Positions 1 to 7,501 of a stretch of 41,043 bases of DNA are shown piece after piece. Location of the stretch: the NCBI GenBank assembly GCA_028703475.1, contig JAQVMU010000006.1, positions 1-41,043 of the forward strand. Direction: 5' to 3'. A program made the position numbers and the translations under genes. The notes under the pieces are model-generated. The model worked only from the letters and a program-made list of their open reading frames with translations. It was not told the DNA's origin and searched no databases. Positions within the stretch are counted from its first letter, which is position 1, and every line of letters starts with the position of its first letter. The DNA is from Atribacterota bacterium. GTDB taxonomy: Bacteria > Atribacterota > Phoenicimicrobiia > Phoenicimicrobiales > Stramentimicrobiaceae.

Positions 1-20
1 TTTATTAATATTATATTTCT

Positions 21-1022
21 TTAAATACCTTTTGCCTGTAGAGCTGTTACTGCAACAACATCTGCTATTTCGGAAGGAGTACACCCTCTGGATAAGTCAT
101 TTACCGGTTTACGCATACCCTGGGATATTGGCCCTATCACCTCTGCTTTTGCCAGTCTTTGCACTAATTTATATGCTATATTTGCTGCTTGCAAATCTGG
201 AAAAATAAGAACATTTGCTTCACCTGCTATCTTACTTTCGGGGGATTTCCTCTTTCCAATTTCAGGAACTAATGCTGCATCTGCCTGAAGTTCTCCATCA
301 ATTTTCAACTCAGGAGATTTTTTCTTTGCAATTTCAGTAGCTTGAATTACCTTATCCACAAGCGGGTGTTTTGCACTTCCTTTTGTTGAGAATGAGAGCA
401 TTGCAACTTTTGGCTCTATTCCCATTAATACCCTGGCGGTATTTGCGCTGGCAATTGCAATATCAGCTAATTCCTCAGCATTGGGCTCTGGAAATAAAGC
501 ACAATCAGCAAATAACATAGCTCCATTTTCTCCAAAAGGACAATCAGGTACTATTAAAATAAAGGAACTTGATACAATTTTCACTTTTTCAGATGTTTTA
601 ATTGTTTGTAAGGCAGGTCTAAAAACATCCCCTGTTGCATTCACTGAACCAGCTACAAGGCCATCTGCATCATCATGGTATACCATTAACGCTGCATAAT
701 ATAGTGGGTTTTTTAACAATTCCCTGGCTTTATCTAATGAAACTCCTTTATTTTTTCTTAAGTTGTAATAGGTTTGAGCATATTTCTCTAAATTATCAGA
801 GTGTTCGGGATCAATAATTTCAATCTCATCCGGGAAGTTAATATTATTTTTTCTGGCTAAATCTTTTATCTTGCTTTCTTTTCCCAGAAAAACAAGTTTT
901 GCGAACTTTTCATTGTAAACTATTTGTGCAGCTTCAACCATCCTGATTTCTTCTCCTTCAGGCAAAACAATTGTCTTGACGCTCTCTTTCGCTTTTTCTC
1001 TAATATTTTTTGAAATATTCAT
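21..1022 (-). CDS. pta: Phosphate acetyltransferase (Pta)
   Basis: Cytosolic enzyme that interconverts acetyl-CoA and acetyl phosphate; with acetate kinase it yields ATP and acetate in fermenters. The 333-residue product is the short, catalytic-domain-only form. The family C-terminal half is clear: MLSFSTKGSAKHP near residue 205, KIDGELQADAAL near 240, ANVLIFPDLQAANIAYKL near 270 and GPISQGMRKPVNDLSRGC near 295. ATG start with a GGGAGGAG ribosome-binding site somewhat far upstream (about 12 nt). It is transcribed divergently from tmcAL across a 95-nt gap and its stop lies 20 nt from the window edge, so the following gene, possibly ackA, is not visible. Identity is secure; physiological direction is inferred. 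Confidence 0.95.
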   Translation of the reverse strand: MNISKNIREKAKESVKTIVLPEGEEIRMVEAAQIVYNEKFAKLVFLGKESKIKDLARKNNINFPDEIEIIDPEHSDNLEKYAQTYYNLRKNKGVSLDKARELLKNPLYYAALMVYHDDADGLVAGSVNATGDVFRPALQTIKTSEKVKIVSSSFILIVPDCPFGENGAMLFADCALFPEPNAEELADIAIASANTARVLMGIEPKVAMLSFSTKGSAKHPLVDKVIQATEIAKKKSPELKIDGELQADAALVPEIGKRKSPESKIAGEANVLIFPDLQAANIAYKLVQRLAKAEVIGPISQGMRKPVNDLSRGCTPSEIADVVAVTALQAKGI

Positions 1023-1053
1023 ATTACTGTAAATCTCCTCCCAAATAATTGTT

Positions 1054-1082
1054 TTAAGAATTTTGGTAAAATAATGTATAAT
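1054..1082 (+). promoter_or_regulatory. Candidate sigma-A promoter for tmcAL
   Basis: TTAAGA at 1054-1059, a 17-nt spacer and a perfect TATAAT at 1077-1082 lie about 35 nt before the tmcAL start. The -35 box is weak (4 of 6). The divergent pta promoter must share this short gap; an ATTATA at 1081-1086 reads TATAAT on the minus strand. Confidence 0.45.
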
Positions 1083-1117
1083 TATAGCATAATTTTTAAC
1101 TTTTTACGAGGAAACAC

Positions 1118-2419
1118 ATGGAAACATTAGGCATTATAGCTGAGTATAATCCTTTTCATAATGGCCATCTTTATAATTTACAAAAGGCAAAAGAATTAAG
1201 CGGGGCAAAATATACAATAGCAATAATGGGTGGTAACTTTTTGCAAAGAGGAGAGCCTGCTTTATTTGACAAATGGGTTAGAACAAAGATGGCATTATTA
1301 TCCGGTATTGACCTGGTAGTCGAATTGCCTTTTGTTTTTGCCAGTCAGGATGCAAAGATTTTTGCTCATTCAGGAATTCGTCTTTTAAATGCGTTAGGTA
1401 TTGTAGATTATATTTCCTTTGGTTGTGAAGAAAGCCGAATTGATTTTCTAATTAAGATTGCCGAACTAATCAGGCAAGAACCTCCTTTTATACAACGAAT
1501 GCTAAAATGTGGTGTTAAAAACGGTTATAACTACCCCAAAAGTAGAGAAAAAGCGATCTTGGATTATTGTCAAAAATTTGACACAATAATCAAAGAAATA
1601 CCTTTAATCCGGATTAAAGAAATACTACAGGAACCTAATAACATTTTAGCTTTAGAGTATTTAATATCATTAAATAATACAAAAAGCTTGATAAAACCTG
1701 TACCTGTTAAACGTATTGGTTCAAGCTATTCAAAAAAATCCCTGGAAGGTAAATATTCCAGTGCTACTGCAATAAGGGAAAGAATCTTTGATAACATTAA
1801 CAATTGTAATCCAAATCTCTTAGATGGTTTAGAGTCAATTATACCCGACACATCTTTTCAGGTTATATCATCTCTACTTTCCAAAGGAATCAATCCTGTT
1901 AATCTATCAACTTTTGAACAGTCTATTCTGTATCAATTGAGAAAATTAAAACTTGTCGAAATTAAAAAAATACATGGTATTAAAGAAGGATTAGAAAATA
2001 GATTGAAGGAGGCAGCAATTTTGTCAACCGATATTGAAGGGTTAATTCAAAGGACCAAAAGCAAGCGATTCACACGAACAAGAATACAGAGAATATTAAT
2101 ACATTCACTGATGTCATTAACTCAAAAAGAAGTGGCTACTTTTAATAAATCTGGACCACTATATTGTCGTATACTCGGCTTGAACAAATATGGAAAAATT
2201 ATTATAAACAAACTCAAGTTAAAATCTGAATTACCAATAATTATGAGACCAAAACAATTCAACCTGAAAAATAGTAGTAACAGCAGAGATACTATTGCTA
2301 AAATGATGTTAGAATACGATATACTGGCTACAAATTTATATGTATTGGGATACAATTCTAAAGAGCTAAAAATAGGTGGCCAGGATTATACTAATAGAAT
2401 AATTATCTTAGACTATTAA
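1118..2419 (+). CDS. tmcAL: tRNA(Met) cytidine acetate ligase (TmcAL, YlbM family)
   Basis: In Bacillus subtilis this family activates acetate with ATP and acetylates C34 of elongator tRNA-Met (ac4C), securing AUG decoding. The 433-residue product begins with the nucleotidyltransferase signature GIIAEYNPFHNGH (HxGH type), followed by MGGNFLQRGEPALFDKW near residue 38 and ELPFVFASQDAKIFA near 70, all family hallmarks. A later RIGSSYSKKSLEGKYSSATAIRE block near residue 200 matches the second conserved region. ATG start with GAGG 8 nt upstream. It is divergent from pta and convergent with coaD (18-nt gap). Other bacteria use an unrelated acetyl-CoA enzyme (TmcA) for the same modification. Family identity is firm. 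Confidence 0.92.
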   Translation: METLGIIAEYNPFHNGHLYNLQKAKELSGAKYTIAIMGGNFLQRGEPALFDKWVRTKMALLSGIDLVVELPFVFASQDAKIFAHSGIRLLNALGIVDYISFGCEESRIDFLIKIAELIRQEPPFIQRMLKCGVKNGYNYPKSREKAILDYCQKFDTIIKEIPLIRIKEILQEPNNILALEYLISLNNTKSLIKPVPVKRIGSSYSKKSLEGKYSSATAIRERIFDNINNCNPNLLDGLESIIPDTSFQVISSLLSKGINPVNLSTFEQSILYQLRKLKLVEIKKIHGIKEGLENRLKEAAILSTDIEGLIQRTKSKRFTRTRIQRILIHSLMSLTQKEVATFNKSGPLYCRILGLNKYGKIIINKLKLKSELPIIMRPKQFNLKNSSNSRDTIAKMMLEYDILATNLYVLGYNSKELKIGGQDYTNRIIILDY

Positions 2420-2437
2420 AATTATGATTCCCTTTTT

Positions 2438-2920
2438 TTATTTTATTCTAAATTTCTCCTTTAGTTTTTCTGCAACATATTCGGGTACTAAATCTCGAAT
2501 ACATCCATTAAATGATGCTATTTCTTTTACAATGCTTGAATTCAAATAAGAGTACTCAGTACTTGTTACCATAAATATTGTTTCAATCTCTGGTGCCATT
2601 TTTTTATTAATTAAGGCAAATTGTGATTCATATTCAAAATCTGATATTGCTCTCATCCCCCTAATTATAACATTTGCTTTATTTGCACGCACACATTCAA
2701 TTAATAAACCATTGAATAGTTGAACTTCAATCCCGTCTAAATCCTTCACAGCATTTATTATCATATCCCGTTTTTCTTCAATCGAAAAAAAAGATTTCTT
2801 TCGAGCATTTTCTGCAATCACAACAACTACTTTATCAAAAATATTGCTAGCCCTTTTAATAATATCAAGGTGCCCATTTGTAATTGGATCAAAACTTCCT
2901 GGATAAATTGCCTTAATCAT
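2438..2920 (-). CDS. coaD: Pantetheine-phosphate adenylyltransferase (CoaD)
   Basis: Fourth step of coenzyme A synthesis: transfers AMP from ATP to 4'-phosphopantetheine, giving dephospho-CoA. The 160-residue product starts AIYPGSFDPITNGHLDIIKRA, the TNGH version of the HxGH motif; IIRGMRAISDFEYESQFALINKK near residue 88 and the C-terminal TEYSYLNSSIVKEI near 120 complete the family pattern. The open frame continues 38 codons upstream, but that stretch lies inside rsmD and is unlike CoaD. ATG at 2920 has AAGGGG about 7 nt before it and yields the normal length. It overlaps the end of rsmD by 8 nt, so the two are translationally coupled. Confidence 0.96.
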   Translation of the reverse strand: MIKAIYPGSFDPITNGHLDIIKRASNIFDKVVVVIAENARKKSFFSIEEKRDMIINAVKDLDGIEVQLFNGLLIECVRANKANVIIRGMRAISDFEYESQFALINKKMAPEIETIFMVTSTEYSYLNSSIVKEIASFNGCIRDLVPEYVAEKLKEKFRIK

Positions 2921-3494
2921 TATTTTCCCCTTTTTTAAATTGTTTATTGTAACTAAATATTGTAACTTTTGTTTTGCCATATCTTTTTTCTTTAATAGTT
3001 TGAATTCTTGAAAAATTGTTTTGCATTTTTTCATGAATTTGATATTGTGCTATGATTATTGAATTATTTTTTAACAAAGAACTTCTGTCAATTTCACTTA
3101 AAGTCTTTTGTAATAAATCTTTATTATATGGCGGATCTAAAAAGATAATATCATATTTTTTTTGTTGCTCGTTTAAAAACTTTAATGAATAGATATAATC
3201 ATTTTTAACAATAGTAGCAGTTTCTTTCTCTCCTATCTTTGTTAAATTTGTATTTATCAGTTCTATTGCATTTCTGTTTCTTTCAACAAAAGTAACACTT
3301 TTTGCTCCTCTGCTGATAGCTTCAATTCCAATTGCTCCTGTTCCAGCAAATAAATCCAAAAAATCAGAATCAACAACTTTAAACCCAATAATATCAAAAA
3401 TTGCTTCTCTTACTTTACTCGGAGTTGGCCTGATGAGTTTTCCCGGGATGGTGTTTAAGGTAAATCCCCTATATTTTCCTGCTATTATTCTCAT
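2913..3494 (-). CDS. rsmD: 16S rRNA (guanine966-N2)-methyltransferase (RsmD)
   Basis: SAM-dependent methylation of G966 in 16S rRNA during 30S assembly. The 193-residue protein opens with MRIIAGKYRG and RPTPSKVREAIFDII. It carries the SAM-binding DLFAGTGAIGIEAISRGA near residue 47 and the catalytic DIIFLDPPY near residue 115, all typical. rsmD-coaD is a common pair across bacteria. Translation signals are weak (AAAGG about 10 nt before ATG). A promoter reading leftward is proposed at 3543-3571. Confidence 0.95.
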   Translation of the reverse strand: MRIIAGKYRGFTLNTIPGKLIRPTPSKVREAIFDIIGFKVVDSDFLDLFAGTGAIGIEAISRGAKSVTFVERNRNAIELINTNLTKIGEKETATIVKNDYIYSLKFLNEQQKKYDIIFLDPPYNKDLLQKTLSEIDRSSLLKNNSIIIAQYQIHEKMQNNFSRIQTIKEKRYGKTKVTIFSYNKQFKKGENND

Positions 3495-3542
3495 AACTAA
3501 ATAACCTTTTTTTAGATTTTTAAATACATAGAAATAATTCTT

Positions 3543-3571
3543 TATATAATTGCTTGATTATTAATACTTAA
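3543..3571 (-). promoter_or_regulatory. Candidate promoter for rsmD-coaD
   Basis: On the minus strand TTAAGT (3566-3571) and TATATA (3543-3548) are 17 nt apart. They lie within the same segment as the rpmB promoter, giving face-to-face overlapping promoters. Both boxes are 4-of-6 matches at best. Confidence 0.3.
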
Positions 3572-3578
3572 TTATGAT
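3550..3578 (+). promoter_or_regulatory. Sigma-A type promoter for rpmB
   Basis: TTGCTT at 3550-3555, exactly 17 nt, then TATGAT at 3573-3578. The predicted transcript starts near 3585, giving a leader of about 44 nt that ends in GGAGG before rpmB. Confidence 0.6.
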
Positions 3579-3628
3579 AAAATAAAATCTGTGATTTTTC
3601 AAGATTAAAGAAGTCGGAGGAACTTAGT

Positions 3629-3817
3629 ATGGCAAAATGCGATGTATGTGGTAAAGCTCCACTATTTGGAAAACAAATCAGCCATTCACATAAGTTAAGT
3701 AATCGAAAGTGGTCTGTAAATATTCAAAAAGTAAGAGTAAAAGTAGACAATACAGTTAAAAAGTTAAATGTTTGCACTAAATGTCTTAAATCTGGACGAG
3801 TACAAAAAAATGGCTAA
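3629..3817 (+). CDS. rpmB: 50S ribosomal protein L28 (zinc-type)
   Basis: Small protein of the large ribosomal subunit. The 62-residue product has the L28 pattern CDVCGKAPLFGKQISHSHKL, a basic central part, and a second CxxC (CTKC near residue 50). Four cysteines in two pairs suggest the zinc-binding paralogue form. Strong GGAGG 8 nt before ATG. It stands alone on the plus strand between divergent rsmD and a terminator shared with ispH. Confidence 0.96.
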   Translation: MAKCDVCGKAPLFGKQISHSHKLSNRKWSVNIQKVRVKVDNTVKKLNVCTKCLKSGRVQKNG

Positions 3818-3843
3818 TTAAAAATAATTTTTTATTAATTTTT

Positions 3844-3894
3844 AAAAAGAAGGTTATTTTTATTTTTTTTTAAAATATAATCTTCTTTTTTTAT
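3844..3894. terminator. Bidirectional terminator between rpmB and ispH
   Basis: A 14-bp stem (3844-3857 with 3877-3890, one G-U pair) has A-rich and T-rich flanks on both sides, so it can end rpmB on the plus strand and the ispH-side operon on the minus strand. The loop is about 19 nt. Confidence 0.75.
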
Positions 3895-3952
3895 TTTACC
3901 GTATTTGCGCTTATCATTATTTGTTATGATAGACAGATAAAAGGAATAATAA

Positions 3953-4804
3953 TTATTGTGGTATCTTCTTAATTCTTCTAATAACAGATTCTGTTACATA
4001 ATCCGGTGTTGATGCCCCACTGGTAACACCTATTTTTTGTATTCCTTTGAACCAGGCTTCTTCTATATTATTCTCACTTTCGATATGATAGGTTTTTACT
4101 CCTATTTTTCTACTAATCTGTGCCAAGCGAGCAGTATTTGCACTATTTAAACCACCTACAACTATAATTATATCCACTTTTTTTGCCAGTTCACTAACTG
4201 CGCTTTGTCTGAGGGTAGTTGAATTACATATTGTTCTAAAAATTCTTAATTCCTCTACTTTATCTATCATTTTAATTGCAATTTTATTAAAGTCGTTTGT
4301 GTTTTTAGTTGTTTGAGAAACTAAAGCAACTTTTTTATTGCCTGCCAACAAAAAATCTTTTATTTCATCAATAGATTGGATAACTGCTGTATTATTAGTA
4401 TTGTAACTTAATAAACTTTTTATTTCAGGGTGATCCAAATCTCCAAATATTGCAATATGGTAATTTTCTTTCCTCAAAAGTTTTGTAATCTCATGTAATT
4501 TTTTTACATAAGGACAAGTTGTATCAATTAGTTTTATATTGCGGCTTTCCGCAATTTTCTTTTCGTGTAGAGAAATACCATGTGCTCTGGATATTAAATA
4601 TGCATTGTACGGTACCTGGGTAACTTCATTTACTATTTTTACTCCCTTTTCTGTAAATTCTTTAATTACCTGAGGATTATGAATTATTTCTCCAAGCATA
4701 TATATGCCATTATTTTTTATTTCTTTTATTGCCCTGTCTGCTTTGTTGACAGCCCTTTTTACACCAAAACAAAAGCCCATATTCCTTGCCTTTATAATTT
4801 CCAA
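3953..4804 (-). CDS. ispH: 4-hydroxy-3-methylbut-2-enyl diphosphate reductase (IspH)
   Basis: Last step of the MEP isoprenoid pathway: the [4Fe-4S] enzyme reduces HMBPP to IPP and DMAPP. The three cluster cysteines are visible in NMGFCFGV (near residue 12), DTTCPYV (near 94) and CNSTTLRQ (near 190), with GEIIHNP, RAHGIS, VSQTT and SGASTP blocks between and after them. I place the start at TTG 4804. It lies 1 nt after the cmk stop, has AGGAGAG about 9 nt upstream, and gives the normal short N-terminus. An ATG at 4831 would add nine non-conserved residues inside cmk. It is the last gene of the trpS-scp-rluB-cmk run. Confidence 0.95.
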   Translation of the reverse strand: MEIIKARNMGFCFGVKRAVNKADRAIKEIKNNGIYMLGEIIHNPQVIKEFTEKGVKIVNEVTQVPYNAYLISRAHGISLHEKKIAESRNIKLIDTTCPYVKKLHEITKLLRKENYHIAIFGDLDHPEIKSLLSYNTNNTAVIQSIDEIKDFLLAGNKKVALVSQTTKNTNDFNKIAIKMIDKVEELRIFRTICNSTTLRQSAVSELAKKVDIIIVVGGLNSANTARLAQISRKIGVKTYHIESENNIEEAWFKGIQKIGVTSGASTPDYVTESVIRRIKKIPQ

Positions 4805-4805
4805 A

Positions 4806-5495
4806 TTACACACTCTCCTGACTTTTAACATTTTCTAACATCAGGTTAATTACTTCTTCAATACTTTTATCCGATGTATCTACAATAATAGCATCTTCAG
4901 GAATTGTTAATGGGGCAAACTTTCTTTTGCTATCTATCTGATCCCTTTTTTTAATTTCTGATTTTACCTCATCTATGGTAACATTAAATCCTTTTTCTTT
5001 AAGCTCTTTATATCTTCTATCTGTTCTGGTTTTCTCATTTGCAATCAGGTAAAATTTTAAATCAGCATTTGGTAGAATCACTGATCCAATATCTCTTCCT
5101 TCCATTACTATTGATTTATTTTCAGCCAGCAGACGCTGAAGAGGAATCAGATTTTTACGTACTGTAAAATGTCGGGCTACCAGTGACACTTTTTTATCTA
5201 TATCAGGACTGTGTATTTGTTTTTTAATATAGCTATCTTCTTGAAATATGAACTCTAAATTATCCCTGTTAACTATTAACTCTTCTACAATTTTTTTTGA
5301 TAAATTATCCATTAATTCCGGGCTATTTACATTTAACTTATTTTTAATTGCACAATAAGTTACATATCGATAAAGATCTCCTGTATTAATATAATTATAA
5401 CTTATTTTCATAGCCAGTATTCTTGCTATTGTGCTTTTTCCGGAACCTGCAGGTCCATCAATTGTTATAGTTATTCCTTTTTTTTTATATTTCAA
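4806..5495 (-). CDS. cmk: Cytidylate kinase (Cmk)
   Basis: Phosphorylates CMP and dCMP with ATP in nucleotide salvage and RNA turnover. The 229-residue protein has the P-loop TIDGPAGSGKSTIARIL near residue 10, INTGDLYRYVTY near 36, VMEGRDIGSVILP near 130 and the lid-region RDQIDSKRKFAPL near 188, all standard. The start is TTG (5493-5495), not ATG; AAAGG lies 7 nt upstream, inside the end of rluB. There are 11 nt between rluB and cmk. Confidence 0.95.
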   Translation of the reverse strand: MKYKKKGITITIDGPAGSGKSTIARILAMKISYNYINTGDLYRYVTYCAIKNKLNVNSPELMDNLSKKIVEELIVNRDNLEFIFQEDSYIKKQIHSPDIDKKVSLVARHFTVRKNLIPLQRLLAENKSIVMEGRDIGSVILPNADLKFYLIANEKTRTDRRYKELKEKGFNVTIDEVKSEIKKRDQIDSKRKFAPLTIPEDAIIVDTSDKSIEEVINLMLENVKSQESV

Positions 5496-5506
5496 TTTTT
5501 AACCTT

Positions 5507-6232
5507 TTATATTTCAATTTTCTTTATTTTTTTAATCTCATTCGGAGTAAGATATCTGTATTTTCCTGTTTCTAAATTCTCAATAGTCAAGAATCCTATT
5601 TTTATTCTTTTTAATCTTACTACATTAAATCCAATATATGAAAGCATTCTTCTGATTTGCCTTTTTTTACCCTCATGAATTGTTATTTGCAATATAGAAT
5701 TATCTTTATTTTTTCTAAGAATTATAGATTTGCATGGACTTGTAGTAAAATTCTCTGTAAGCGGTATACCTTTCTCCAGTTGTAATAAATCATTTTGGCT
5801 AGGATATCCTTTTATTTTAACCACATAGATTTTTTGAACACTTTTTTTAGGATGAGTCAAATGGTGAATAAGATCTCCATCATTTGTTAAAAAAACAAGC
5901 CCTTCTGATAGATAGTCAAGCCGTCCTGCATAATTTACTTTTGTTTTAATGTCCTTTAATAAATCATATATGGTTGGTCTTCCAAAAGGGTCATGTCGTG
6001 TACAAAGGTATCCTCTTGGTTTATTTAAAATTATGTAAATATTTTTTTGTTTTTTCTTGATTACTTTATCATTTACTTTTATTATATCAATTGCCGGGTC
6101 AATTTTCGTACCAAGTTTTGTCACAACTATGTTGTTTACTTTTATCTGCCCCTGTACAATTAAATCTTCACTTTTTCTTCTTGAATCAATACCGTTATTG
6201 GCTAAGTACTTTTGTAATCTTACTTTCATCAT
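5507..6232 (-). CDS. rluB: 23S rRNA pseudouridine synthase (RluB/RsuA family)
   Basis: Isomerises a uridine in rRNA to pseudouridine. An N-terminal S4 RNA-binding domain (RLQKYLANNGIDSRRKSEDLI, then GQIKVNN) is followed by the RsuA/RluB catalytic domain: INKPRGYLCTRHDP-type segment near residue 70, catalytic Asp in YAGRLDYLSEGLVFLTNDGDL near 100, and a basic GKKRQIRRML near 195. I chose ATG 6232 (241 residues): GGGA lies 7 nt before it. The frame is open from a TTG at 6253. The gene overlaps the end of scpB by about 38 nt, which suggests coupled translation. RluB rather than RsuA is inferred from the scpAB neighbourhood. Confidence 0.88.
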   Translation of the reverse strand: MMKVRLQKYLANNGIDSRRKSEDLIVQGQIKVNNIVVTKLGTKIDPAIDIIKVNDKVIKKKQKNIYIILNKPRGYLCTRHDPFGRPTIYDLLKDIKTKVNYAGRLDYLSEGLVFLTNDGDLIHHLTHPKKSVQKIYVVKIKGYPSQNDLLQLEKGIPLTENFTTSPCKSIILRKNKDNSILQITIHEGKKRQIRRMLSYIGFNVVRLKRIKIGFLTIENLETGKYRYLTPNEIKKIKKIEI

Positions 6233-6770
6233 CACCAATTCCCAACTGCTCAATAGGAGGTAAATCTGAAATGCTTTTCAACCCAAAATGTAGCAAAAAT
6301 TTTTCTGTTACTCTGTATAATAATGGATTTCCCGGCATTTTCTTTCTCCCACAAATCTTTATAAAATCATGTTTTAACATATTAAGCAATATACTACTGG
6401 AGTTTACTCCTCTTATTTTTTCTATTTCCATACGTGTTGCCGGTTGGTTATATGCAATTATTGCTAAAGTTTCAATAGATGCTTTAGACAATATATATTT
6501 TTTTTCATTATTATACAATTTCTTAACCCACTGGGAATAATCCGGTTTAGTAGCAAATGAAAACCCCCTGGCAACCTCTTGAATAAAAAATGGTCGATCA
6601 TTTTCCAGATATTCACCCTTAAGCTCATCAATTATCAGTTTTATCTCTTTACTTTCTTTACCGGTAATTTCTTTAATTTTCTTTATTGGTATAGGTTTAT
6701 TTGACAAAAAAAGTAGTACTTCAATTATTCTTTTCCAATTATTTTGTGATTTATTTTCTTCTTTGCTAAT
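6195..6770 (-). CDS. scpB: Segregation and condensation protein B (ScpB), start codon unclear
   Basis: Kite-family partner of SMC-ScpA in chromosome condensation; two winged-helix domains. Recognisable parts are KPIPIKKIKEI near the start, EVARGFSFATKPDYSQWVKKL, and the second wing LSKASIETLAIIAYNQPATRMEIEKIRGV with KICGRKKMPGNPLLYRVTEKFL. The first conventional start, TTG 6707, cuts into the first helix. In the same frame upstream, codons read NWKRIIEVLLFLS, matching the conserved ScpB N-terminus, and the frame stays open to a TAG at 6774-6776 with no ATG, GTG or TTG. An ATT at 6768-6770, preceded by AAAGG, is the best candidate start (191 residues). The gene would then overlap scpA by 46 nt. 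Confidence 0.85.
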   Translation of the reverse strand: MSKEENKSQNNWKRIIEVLLFLSNKPIPIKKIKEITGKESKEIKLIIDELKGEYLENDRPFFIQEVARGFSFATKPDYSQWVKKLYNNEKKYILSKASIETLAIIAYNQPATRMEIEKIRGVNSSSILLNMLKHDFIKICGRKKMPGNPLLYRVTEKFLLHFGLKSISDLPPIEQLGIGDDESKITKVLSQ

Positions 6771-7501
6771 TTCCTATCATCCTTTCTATAAAATATAATA
6801 TCTCCAAAATTTATAGATTGTCTATAATATACTTTACCCTGGCATATTAATTCTAATAAAGCTAAAAATGTCACAATTATTTCTATTTTTGTATAATTAT
6901 TGGCAATCAATTTATAAAAAGATAATTTTCCATTATTATGTTTAAAGCTATTTTCAATCTCAGCAATTTTTTGGACAATATTGTATTCCCTTTTTTTTAT
7001 ATTGATAGTTTTATATTCTTTTTTTCGAGATAATACAGCTTCAATTGCTAAAATTAAGTCAGAATATTCATTCTGTTTGAATCTTTCTTCTTGCTCTATC
7101 TTTGGATCCAGGTACGTTAAATAAATATCTTTTTGTTTGTTTTCCCTATCTTCAAGTATTTTAACTAAGGAGTGGTATTTTTGATATTCAACCCAAAGTT
7201 CTTCGTTGGATATACTATTTTCAATGTCATTTTCTGTATCTTCCATGTCATTGTTAACCGGTAATAACAAGTTAGACTTCCAAAGTATTAGATTTGAAAT
7301 AGAAACAAGAAAATCAGCAACAATATCTATATTTATTCCCTTTGCCGGTGTTAAAATAATATATTTTAAATACTCCTCAATTATTTCTAATAAAGAAATT
7401 TCGTTTGGGTCAATTTCATTGTTTTTTGCTTTATAGAATAATTGCTCTACTGAAATACCGTATTGTTCTATTTTTACATTGTTTACTTCATTTTTTTTCA
7501 T
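6725..7501 (-). CDS. scpA: Segregation and condensation protein A (ScpA)
   Basis: Kleisin subunit that bridges SMC heads. The 258-residue protein has the N-terminal family block NNEIDPNEISLLEIIEEYLKYI near residue 28 and VADFLVSISNLILWKSNLLLP near 65. It has a charged linker and a C-terminal winged helix (IEIIVTFLALLELICQGKVYY near 205, INFGDIIF near 230). Its ATG overlaps the trpS stop as ATGA, showing tight coupling. The last 15 or so residues are basic and lie over the proposed scpB start. The usual FEGPLDLLLHLI segment is replaced by a diverged YGISVEQLFYKAK. Confidence 0.93.
   Translation of the reverse strand: MKKNEVNNVKIEQYGISVEQLFYKAKNNEIDPNEISLLEIIEEYLKYIILTPAKGINIDIVADFLVSISNLILWKSNLLLPVNNDMEDTENDIENSISNEELWVEYQKYHSLVKILEDRENKQKDIYLTYLDPKIEQEERFKQNEYSDLILAIEAVLSRKKEYKTINIKKREYNIVQKIAEIENSFKHNNGKLSFYKLIANNYTKIEIIVTFLALLELICQGKVYYRQSINFGDIIFYRKDDRKLAKKKINHKIIGKE

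Noticed and set aside
230-330. Apparent internal repeat in Pta (KKKSPELKIDGE and KRKSPESKIAGE)
   Set aside because: Both segments align with normal conserved Pta blocks, so this is not a recent duplication.
6195-6770. scpB as a truncated pseudogene
   Set aside because: Both winged-helix domains are intact and the N-terminal helix is present in frame upstream; only the start codon is unusual.
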